Origin: an uncultured Myxococcales bacterium
Lineage (GTDB): Bacteria; Myxococcota_A; UBA9042
DNA length: 64,000 nt
Direction: 5' to 3'
Assembly: GCA_903840165.1 (NCBI GenBank)
Contig: CAIMEY010000049.1
Coordinates: forward strand, 1-64,000
The notes under the pieces are model-generated. The model saw only the letters and a program-made list of their open reading frames with translations. It was not told the DNA's origin and searched no databases. A program made the position numbers and the translations under genes. Below, in pieces: positions 49,919 to 60,517 of the stretch; position 1 is the stretch's first letter; each line of letters begins with the position of its first letter.

Positions 49919-50653
49919 ATGCGCTTTGCCATCATCAGTGACATTCACGCGAACATTCAGGCGCTTGGGCGGGTCCTAGACCGTTGCGATCGCGAGGCCG
50001 TCGATGAGATCATCTGCCTTGGCGATGTGGTCGGCTATGGAGGAAATCCCAACGAATGCTGCGAGTTGCTGCGCGAATACTGCAGCGTCGTGCTGATGGG
50101 CAATCATGACGCAGCGACCTCGGGCGTGATGGACGCTGATTATTACTACGAATCTGCCCGGCGCGTCCTGTATTGGTCCAGGGCTGAGCTGACGGAAGAG
50201 AACTTTCGCTGGCTCTATTCGTTGCCGTACACCCATCAAAGGCCTGAATTAGACATGGCTTTCTACCATGCCGCGCCGATCTTGCCTTCTGGGTTTTACT
50301 ATGTCGTGCGCAACGAGGAGGCTGAGGCCCTGACGCGCATGAAGGCCGGGCTCTTTGGCCACAACTTCATCGGGCACAGCCATCTGACGACGATCTACGA
50401 GTACAATGGTCGTAAAGTCCGCGATGTTTCAGGAAATTACCACTACGAGCCTGGGCGGAAATACTTGACCAATGTGGGCTCGGTCGGACAACCGCGCGAC
50501 CGAAACCCCGACGCCTGCTTTGTGATTTTTGACAGTGATTCCAAAGAACTTCGCCACGTGCGCGTGCCCTATGACGTGCAGACTGCCGCAGCGCGGATTC
50601 GCGCCGTGGGGCATGACGAGAAGTTTGCCCGGCGTCTGTCCCTCGGGGTCTAG
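49919..50653 (+). CDS. Calcineurin-like metallophosphoesterase
   Basis: A 244-residue cytoplasmic two-metal hydrolase. All motifs are present: Asp8/His10 in SDIHAN, GDVVGYGGNP, GNHD and GHSH. The sequence resembles the YfcE/diadenosine-polyphosphatase-like branch that includes phosphodiesterases and uncharacterised phosphatases, so the substrate is open. GGAGG lies 4 nt before the ATG. Its TAG (50651-50653) is followed at once by five 21-bp tandem units with the reading frame broken by stops. Confidence 0.9.
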   Translation: MRFAIISDIHANIQALGRVLDRCDREAVDEIICLGDVVGYGGNPNECCELLREYCSVVLMGNHDAATSGVMDADYYYESARRVLYWSRAELTEENFRWLYSLPYTHQRPELDMAFYHAAPILPSGFYYVVRNEEAEALTRMKAGLFGHNFIGHSHLTTIYEYNGRKVRDVSGNYHYEPGRKYLTNVGSVGQPRDRNPDACFVIFDSDSKELRHVRVPYDVQTAAARIRAVGHDEKFARRLSLGV

Positions 50654-50658
50654 GCGGT

Positions 50659-50763
50659 ATTGCGCTCCATGTAGAAGATGTTGCGCGGGACTAAGACCGT
50701 GTTGCGCGGGACTAAGACCGTGTTGCGCAGGCGCTAGGCGGTGTTGCGCAAGGAATAGGAGCC
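50659..50763 (+). repeat. Tandem 21-bp repeat, five units
   Basis: Five contiguous 21-bp units begin at 50659, 50680, 50701, 50722 and 50743. Units 2 and 3 are identical (GTTGCGCGGGACTAAGACCG plus T). Units 1, 4 and 5 keep (A/G)TTGCGC and diverge afterwards. The array starts 6 bp after the phosphoesterase stop and ends 35 bp before the kinase stop, so it fills a 3'-3' spacer. A 21-bp period equals seven codons and about two helical turns. Confidence 0.85.
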
Positions 50764-50797
50764 CGGGGGCTCACGCCGCCGTCGTCGCGTTCTAGCG

Positions 50798-54019
<3,222 letters not shown>

Positions 54020-54237
54020 CCGGCGTGGTGTCTACCCTTGCACAGTTGCGGCACCGCTCGCTGGCCAACGCTTTGTTCGCCGACATCGAGAGGTCCTGGC
54101 CGTCCCTTGCCTAGTGCCGTTGCCCGCAGAATCACTGGATAATCAGTGCTTCGGTGCCAGGCAGCAGGACCGGTTCGCTGCACTTCCAGGCGCAAGGCCA
54201 ACGGGCGTGCAACCCAGTAGCCTAGGCCAATTCGCTG

Positions 54238-55785
54238 TCAACCGCCACTGGCTGGAGGTGTCCATTTCTTGGGCATTTTCCCCGGAATTCGCTGCCACGA
54301 TGGCGTTGAAAGCCGCTTTTCACAAGGCATATCCATGGGTTCACGTGCGGCACCATCGGCCGCTGTGATCCAAAGGCGAGTACATTTGCCATCTTCGTCG
54401 GACACGTAGACCAAGCGCCGGCCGTCGGGTGACCACGAGGGCTCAAGCGATCGTCGCCCCTGGCCCGGCGTCAACCGCTGAGCATGTCCTTGTAAATCAA
54501 TGGTTAGCACGTCGATCGACGAGCCGCGCATGCCCGAATAGGCAATTCGCCCGTCCGGCCCCCAGTCGGGATCGGTGTTGTAGGGCCCAGACCAGGTCAG
54601 TCGCCTCACGCCGCCGCCCCAGGAATCCATAACAAAGAGCTGCGGTTGGTCCCCGGTGCGATTGGAAACAAAGGCGACATACTGGCCATCCTGAGAATAC
54701 ACCGGGCTAAGGTCGTCCGCTTCGTGGTTGGTCAGATTGCGTTGCGGTTCCCCGTTGTAGTCAAGCTGCCAGATATCGGCCTGATCGCCATTGTTGATGG
54801 TCGCCAAGATGTCGCCACGCGGATTTTGGGCGCAACTGCGGAATTGCCGGTCGATGGAGCCTTTGGCAAAGGGCACCGGCACAAACGTCGCCCCGCCCAA
54901 ATCGGCTTTGGGGGCACCGGGGCCATTTTTCTTGAGCTTTTCCTTGCGTCCCAGCGAAGGCGTCAGGTCAGACAGGGCCAGCAACTGACTGGCGTCCATC
55001 TTGAACAGCGAGGGGTCACCGGAGCGAAAGCTCATGTAAGCCAAGCCGCCATCGACCAATTGGATGGGAAACATGTGGATGCCGTTCTTGCCGCCGTCGC
55101 CCACCAGGACCCGGCGATTGGCCCCATCGGCGTCGACCTGCCAGATGGCCCGTGTGCAGCCTGGGGCCTCGGCGCTGTAGAAAATCACTGTATCAAAGCT
55201 ACCTTCCACGCCCGTGAGCGCGCCCTGCACGGCATTCATTACGCGATGCGCTAGGCCGCGCACACTGACGGCTGGCGCGATCTGGTGGCCGGCTTCGCCC
55301 AGTTCGACGGTCTTGCCGGAACGCGCGTCGACCAAAGTCACTTGCAATTCAAGCAGTCCTGCCTCATGGCCAGGCCGTAGCACAGAGCCCAGCACATAGA
55401 CGGCGCCGTTGGAAAGGGCCGCAGAAGCCTTGACTTGCAGGGACGGCATCGGCGTCTTGACGGCGCTGGAAACCAAGCCGGCTGTGGCGTGCTGCCAACG
55501 TAACAGCCCGGAAAGACGGGTATCGTTGCCTAGGACCGTCTCAATGGTGTCGCACTGCGCCTTAGGTAGGTTCTGGCAGACCGTAGGCAGCACCAGCATG
55601 GCGTCCATTTGGCGCTGTGCGGCTTCGACAATGACGTACAACCCCGGGTCATCTGGAGGCGTTTCATCAGCCCATAATATCCTGTTTCCACTGAGAAAAC
55701 TGGTGGCCAAGGTCAGCGCGATCACCAGGGTCCCGGCCAAAGGGACAGTGCGCGGCTGGACGGGGGCAACTGGGCGTAGGTGCAT
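54238..55785 (-). CDS. TolB-like exported WD40/beta-propeller protein
   Basis: A 515-residue exported protein. The start at 55785 (GAGGATCCC before ATG) gives a signal peptide (PLAGTLVIALTLATSFLSG). Residues ~45-190 correspond to a TolB-N-like alpha/beta domain. The C-terminal propeller has TolB repeats (LTNHEADDLSPVYSQDGQYVAFVSNR, SGPYNTDPDWGPDGRIAYSG, LEPSWSPDGRRLVYVSDEDG). Unlike true tolB, no tolQRA or pal gene is adjacent, and the N-terminal part is longer. Hence TolB-like rather than TolB. It lies upstream of the kinase gene on the same strand, separated by 218 bp. Confidence 0.78.
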   Translation of the reverse strand: MHLRPVAPVQPRTVPLAGTLVIALTLATSFLSGNRILWADETPPDDPGLYVIVEAAQRQMDAMLVLPTVCQNLPKAQCDTIETVLGNDTRLSGLLRWQHATAGLVSSAVKTPMPSLQVKASAALSNGAVYVLGSVLRPGHEAGLLELQVTLVDARSGKTVELGEAGHQIAPAVSVRGLAHRVMNAVQGALTGVEGSFDTVIFYSAEAPGCTRAIWQVDADGANRRVLVGDGGKNGIHMFPIQLVDGGLAYMSFRSGDPSLFKMDASQLLALSDLTPSLGRKEKLKKNGPGAPKADLGGATFVPVPFAKGSIDRQFRSCAQNPRGDILATINNGDQADIWQLDYNGEPQRNLTNHEADDLSPVYSQDGQYVAFVSNRTGDQPQLFVMDSWGGGVRRLTWSGPYNTDPDWGPDGRIAYSGMRGSSIDVLTIDLQGHAQRLTPGQGRRSLEPSWSPDGRRLVYVSDEDGKCTRLWITAADGAAREPMDMPCEKRLSTPSWQRIPGKMPKKWTPPASGG

Positions 55786-56011
55786 GGGATCCTCGTCGGC
55801 ACCACTCGGCGTGCCTGCCCCTCGGCGGCCAATCGGCGCAGACGGACGCGTCTGGCTGCCGCGGCGATGACCCTCGGAGGGCAAGGCGCCCCCTGAGACA
55901 AATCAGACATTTCGGCAATCAGGGGCGTGCCACAACCGTGGTCGTTCAGGCCCCGCGAGCCATTTTTGGTATAGCCATGCGAGGCGCGGCGGTCAAGCGG
56001 CCACGGCCCGG

Positions 56012-57334
56012 TCAATGAGCCTCTGGAGGCGTCGATTGGCCGCGAAGCTGCAGCAGCAGGTCCGCTGCGTGCGCCAAGTGCTCGGCCGGCACATACACGC
56101 GCTCCAGAACCGTGGTTTCTGCATACCGCTTGAACAGTTGCGTGGCCTGAGCCAGAGGCTGAAACCACGCTCGCCCCACCGGCGGCTGCCGGCGCACAAA
56201 GATCGAGCGGGCATGGTCATTGCTGTGGTACTTGCTCAGGGCCCCGGTCGAGGTCACGTGCAAGTGCGGGATTTCTTGGCTTGTTAAGGTCTGGGCCAGT
56301 TCCGCCATCGGCTCTTGGGTGCCCAGCGGCGTCGATTCCGCAAGCATTTTCAGGGGATTCATGTGGACAATCCCCGCCGCCCAGTTGCTTTGCCCCACGT
56401 GGTCGCGCAGCGCCCGCCAGACTACGTGGTCGTCCAGGGCCAAGTACGCCTCGGGATCGGCGCTGGCCTGGCACGCCTGCGGAAACTGGGCGTAGAAGCG
56501 GCGCAGCATGTGATCGTAGCAGACTGATTTCTTGTGGAAATACACCATCAGGAACATGTGGTGACGGCTGAGCATGAAGTCGTCAAAGGTAAAGATCGCG
56601 CGTTCTTGCAGGGCTAGGTGCAAGTGGCCGTCTTCTGCCTCGAAATGCGTCAAGTGGTTGACCAGCCAGTCGAGGTCAAAGCGACCATAAGAAACGCCCG
56701 TGAAGTAGCTGTCCCGCAACAGGTAATCCATGCGGTCGACATCCAGCTCGCTTGACACCAAAGACGCAAGAATGTGCTGTAACTGCCTGCCATCGCAGCG
56801 AAAGACGGCATCGTCAACCTCCACGCTTTCAGACAGCAGCGCAGCCACGTGGTGCGGTGCGATGCCCAGGGGCCGGCCGGTGTGATGAAGGAGGTTGGTC
56901 AGTTGTGAATCCAATAGGAATTTCAGGGTAAAGTGCTCGTGGCTGGCCTGGCGATCGAGGTCGGCCGCGCTCAGGCGAACCCCAGGAAGCGGCAAATCAC
57001 GCAACAAAGGCAGCAGGACTTCGGATGTGTGCGACAGGGGCGGATGGCCCAGATCGTGGCATAGGGCAGCAAGGCGAAGAATCTGGCGAAATCGTTGGCG
57101 TTCAAGAGGGGGCAGCCACGGCGCCTGGCGAAAGACGGCGTCAAAAGCCAGCCCCGCGACGTGCATGGCGCCCAGGGAATGCAAGAAGCGGCTGTGCGTC
57201 GCACCCGGCCACGTGAGGTCGGAGAAGCCCAGCTGCTTGATCGAGCGAAGTCGCTGGAAATAAGGCGATTCCACCACGGAGGTTTCTACGTCGCTGAGGT
57301 AGATGGGGCCGTGTACCGGGTCGCGAATGTCCAT
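56012..57334 (-). CDS. HD-domain phosphohydrolase (dNTPase/SAMHD1-like)
   Basis: 440 residues. It opens with MDIRDPVHGPIYLSDVETSVVESPYFQRLRSIKQLG in two consecutive family blocks, continues with THSRFLHSLGAMHV and the metal motif CHDLGHPPLSH (His93/Asp94), and later DVDRMDYLLRDSYFTG-like text (ELDVDRMDYLLRD). This is the family of SAMHD1-like and dGTPase-like HD proteins. They hydrolyse dNTPs or other nucleotides, but many members have no known substrate. The start is placed at the conserved MDIRDPVHG; the ribosome site is weak. The TMTC-like gene ends 61 bp upstream. Confidence 0.85.
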   Translation of the reverse strand: MDIRDPVHGPIYLSDVETSVVESPYFQRLRSIKQLGFSDLTWPGATHSRFLHSLGAMHVAGLAFDAVFRQAPWLPPLERQRFRQILRLAALCHDLGHPPLSHTSEVLLPLLRDLPLPGVRLSAADLDRQASHEHFTLKFLLDSQLTNLLHHTGRPLGIAPHHVAALLSESVEVDDAVFRCDGRQLQHILASLVSSELDVDRMDYLLRDSYFTGVSYGRFDLDWLVNHLTHFEAEDGHLHLALQERAIFTFDDFMLSRHHMFLMVYFHKKSVCYDHMLRRFYAQFPQACQASADPEAYLALDDHVVWRALRDHVGQSNWAAGIVHMNPLKMLAESTPLGTQEPMAELAQTLTSQEIPHLHVTSTGALSKYHSNDHARSIFVRRQPPVGRAWFQPLAQATQLFKRYAETTVLERVYVPAEHLAHAADLLLQLRGQSTPPEAH

Positions 57335-57395
57335 GACAGTAGAGCCCTTTTGGTAGAAGAGACGCTTGCCTTCTAGCTGCAGTTGGAGGCTGACC

Positions 57396-59393
57396 CTAGG
57401 GCGCCACGGCAGAAGGGGTGGCGGCAAAAGAAGACGTGATTTCGCGTTGTAGGTCAAGCGTTTCACTGGCATCGGCGTGACGGCGCAAGAGCTCGCTGGC
57501 GGCGTGGTCTAGTCCTTGGAGCGTTGGCTGCTGCTTGGCGAGATCTGCTAACATCTCAAATGCTTGGCGAACATGACCGGCCTGTTCGGCACCAAAGACG
57601 GCCGCGGCGACCCAGGCGGGATCGCGCCAGGGATTGGCGACAAAAGTTGAGGCCCAAGCGGTGGCACCATCGCGATCACCTGCGGCAATTCCTAGAGAAA
57701 AGACACGCATGGGCCACGGGCCGACGGCGGCTTTGCGACTCATCGCGCGCGCCAAGGGCCAAGCGTCGGCAAAGCGGTGGCAGGCAAAACCCCAATCGAT
57801 GAGCGAGCGACGGGCGTCCAGCGGCGGTTTGCTGAGGTGCTGCAGCCGTTTGAGCCACAGCTCAGCATCGGCGCAGGATTGGGGATGGCGGGCATCGGTC
57901 GCCGCAGCGAGGTCAAAGCCCAGGCCAATTAAGGCAGGATCTTCGGGCGCTAGGGCGAGCGCTAGGCCAAGATGCTGGCGGGCTGCAGCAAAATCCTTGG
58001 CCTGATAGAGGCTTAGTGCATGATTATACTGCATTCTCTCGCTGCGCGGCTGAGCATCGGTCCCGTACGCATACAGCTGGGCGTCCGTACTCCAAGGCGC
58101 AACCAGCGTCTGATCCTGGGCCAACTCCACCGCGCCCAGCAGCGAAAGTGCGGCGACTTGCACCAGACGATGGCGGCCACTAGGCCAATGATCTAGCCAG
58201 TTTTGGCTGCCCTGGACGGTCAGGGTGATCAGCGCCAGCGCGGGAATAAACAGCAACCGGTCGGCAAAGACCACGGTGGACGGGAACAGCAGGTGCGAGA
58301 CCGGCAGCCACGTGCACAAGGCAAGGGCCAGAGCCAGCAAGGGCCCCTCTCCGGGCAAGAGCAAGGGCGGTAAAACGTCTTTCGAAGTAAGCAGTTTTAG
58401 GCGGTTGACCATTTGCCGGTGCCAGCCATAGGCGAACCAACTTGCCAGGGCCAGGGCACCCAGACCCAGCGCAACGGCCGGCGAGGGCCCGCGGATCACC
58501 GGCCAGGCGTCAAAACTATAGTCTGGGCTGGGATCAGCAAGAAGGACAAGGTGTTGTAGGCCACGGGCTAGAATCGCCACGGCATTGAGCCATCGCGTGG
58601 GCGCATCGACTGCGACTAAAGGATTGTCTGCAAAGGGAATTCCGTTGACGAGCAGAGTACCGATATTCCAGCGCCGCCACGCCAGCCACAACCCAGCGAC
58701 GGCGAGTAGAGCCAGCGCGGTTTTCTTAAGGGTCTGGCGGCCTTGGGGCGTCCATGTCGCCATCAGCAGCACCGGGGCCAAGGCGCCTAGGGCCGACTCT
58801 TTGGCCAACAGCGCGCAACCAAAGAAAAAAGCCGCCGTGGCACGTGGCAGCCAGCCACCCCGACCCGCGCGCACGGCTAGCAGCGTCAGGGCCATGATAC
58901 ATAGGCAGCAAAGCGAAAGAATTTCAGGGCGATTGGCGAGGTTGGCGACGACTTCCACATGGCTCGGATGCAGGGACCACAGCAGCGTGATGCTGCCCGC
59001 GAGGTTGCTGGCGCGTAGGGGCGTCTGACCACTGGCGCGTAGGCCAGCCAGCAGCGTTGAAAACACCAGAAGAACACAGGCAATATCGAGGCATAGCTGA
59101 ACCGTGTGGCGGGCCGACGGGCTCGACCAGCCAAGGCCTTGCTCGATGCAAAAGCTCAAGGTAACCAAGGGCCTGCTGATGGCGATGTAGCCGTACGCCT
59201 TGCGGTCGCCAAAGTAGCGGCCGGTGGCCAAGGCACTTAGGCTGGGTGGCCAGGTAACCTGCTGATTATGCTCAATGACAATGTGTTCGTCGTGGACGAA
59301 GGTCGTCGTATCGACACTGGCACCGAAGGCCAACCATTGACCGATGACGAGCGCGATCATCCAAGCGAACTGTGCTTTGCGCCAGGGGAACAT
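57396..59393 (-). CDS. TMTC-like membrane glycosyltransferase with C-terminal helical repeats
   Basis: 665 residues with about 10-11 hydrophobic segments and a soluble C-terminal ~230 residues with TPR-like helix pairs (YNHALSLYQAKDFAAARQHLGLALALAPED). Markers of the TMTC/DUF1736 protein O-mannosyltransferase family are the early acidic HDEHIVIEHN, SRPLVTLSFCIEQGLGWSSPSARHTVQL and LHPSHVEVVANLANRPEILSL. These GT-C enzymes use lipid-linked sugars to modify exported proteins; activity here is inferred. The ATG at 59393 lies just after rodA's stop, and a GTG at 59402 overlaps it, so translation is likely coupled to the rod-elongation genes. Confidence 0.75.
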   Translation of the reverse strand: MFPWRKAQFAWMIALVIGQWLAFGASVDTTTFVHDEHIVIEHNQQVTWPPSLSALATGRYFGDRKAYGYIAISRPLVTLSFCIEQGLGWSSPSARHTVQLCLDIACVLLVFSTLLAGLRASGQTPLRASNLAGSITLLWSLHPSHVEVVANLANRPEILSLCCLCIMALTLLAVRAGRGGWLPRATAAFFFGCALLAKESALGALAPVLLMATWTPQGRQTLKKTALALLAVAGLWLAWRRWNIGTLLVNGIPFADNPLVAVDAPTRWLNAVAILARGLQHLVLLADPSPDYSFDAWPVIRGPSPAVALGLGALALASWFAYGWHRQMVNRLKLLTSKDVLPPLLLPGEGPLLALALALCTWLPVSHLLFPSTVVFADRLLFIPALALITLTVQGSQNWLDHWPSGRHRLVQVAALSLLGAVELAQDQTLVAPWSTDAQLYAYGTDAQPRSERMQYNHALSLYQAKDFAAARQHLGLALALAPEDPALIGLGFDLAAATDARHPQSCADAELWLKRLQHLSKPPLDARRSLIDWGFACHRFADAWPLARAMSRKAAVGPWPMRVFSLGIAAGDRDGATAWASTFVANPWRDPAWVAAAVFGAEQAGHVRQAFEMLADLAKQQPTLQGLDHAASELLRRHADASETLDLQREITSSFAATPSAVAP

Positions 59394-59398
59394 GGGCG

Positions 59399-60517
59399 TC
59401 ACCGTCCCTTGCGTCGTGCGGCGATGTTGACCAAGAAGCCGGCACCCATCAGCACCGTCAAGGCGCTGGAACCGCCATAGGAGAACAGGGGGAGCGTTAA
59501 GCCGACCACGGGCAAAAGGCCAATGACCATGCCGGCATTGATGAAGAACTGCCAAAAGACCAGGCCGCCGATGCCCACGGCAACCAAGGCGTCAAAGCGG
59601 TCGGTGGCGCGTGCGGCGACGCGTAGGGCCCAAAGCACCACGCCCAAGTACAGGCTGAAGAGGCCCGCACAGCCAAGTAGGCCAAAGCGTTCGGCAAAGG
59701 GGGCAAGGGCGAAATCGGTATGGACAAAGGGGAGGTGGCGCAGGACCGAGGCGCGGGCTTCATCGTCGCTGCGGCCGCTGAGGCGTCCCGAGCCGATGGC
59801 CCATAAGGCGAGTTCCGCCTGGCTGCGATCGGAAGAAGGCTTTGAATGTACAGGAGTTTCGTCGTCCAGGCTTTGGTACCAAGATTCGACCCGCCCTTTT
59901 TGATAGTCGCGCACCAGGCCCGTTTGCCACGCAACGCCAGAGGCGACCAGGGCCAAAAACACGGTCACAATCAGGGTTCGCGTGCGGACCCCTTCGTAGA
60001 GAATGACGCCTGCGGCGATGAACAGCACGCACAGGGACGTGCCTAAGTCCGGCTCGCGGTTGATTAAAATCACCGGCACCAGCATGAGCGCCCCGGGCAT
60101 GATCAGTTGGCGCAGGGGCCAGGGCTCCTTGGCTTGCCGCTTGTCGAACCAGTCCGCCAGGACCAGGACCACGCCCAACTTCATGAATTCAGAAGGTTGA
60201 ATGTTGGCCGGTCCGAGCTCAATCCAGCGGCGGGAGAAGTTGATCTCCCGACCCCAAACCAGCACGGCTGCAAGCAAAACCACCAGAATCTGGTACGTGG
60301 GTAGGGCTAGGCGGCGCATAAAGCGGATGTCCACCGAGGCCACCACGCCGGCACCGATGAGGCCCAGGACCATCCAAATCGTCTGGGTGCGGTGATAGGT
60401 GGTGCCTAGCAAACTATCGACAAAGTGTAGGTTTTCGATCGCTAGGCAGCACAGGCTCAGCAAACAAATCAGGCCCAGCACGGTGGAAGGGGCGCGCAGA
60501 CGTTGCAGGGCGCTCAT
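59399..60517 (-). CDS. rodA: Rod shape-determining peptidoglycan glycosyltransferase RodA
   Basis: A 372-residue SEDS-family polytopic protein with about ten membrane helices that polymerises lipid II during lateral wall growth with PBP2. It has SRRWIELGPANIQPSEFMKLGVVL, NREPDLGTSLCVLFIAAGV and the near-C-terminal LPLFSYGGSSALTVLMG, all SEDS hallmarks. The length and the overlap of its ATG with the mrdA-type stop (60514-60517) favour RodA over FtsW. Confidence 0.94.
   Translation of the reverse strand: MSALQRLRAPSTVLGLICLLSLCCLAIENLHFVDSLLGTTYHRTQTIWMVLGLIGAGVVASVDIRFMRRLALPTYQILVVLLAAVLVWGREINFSRRWIELGPANIQPSEFMKLGVVLVLADWFDKRQAKEPWPLRQLIMPGALMLVPVILINREPDLGTSLCVLFIAAGVILYEGVRTRTLIVTVFLALVASGVAWQTGLVRDYQKGRVESWYQSLDDETPVHSKPSSDRSQAELALWAIGSGRLSGRSDDEARASVLRHLPFVHTDFALAPFAERFGLLGCAGLFSLYLGVVLWALRVAARATDRFDALVAVGIGGLVFWQFFINAGMVIGLLPVVGLTLPLFSYGGSSALTVLMGAGFLVNIAARRKGR

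Noticed and set aside
54238..55785. Calling this gene tolB with a Tol-Pal operon
   Set aside because: The propeller repeats fit, but no tolQ, tolR, tolA or pal is adjacent and the N-terminal part differs; TolB-like is as far as the sequence goes.
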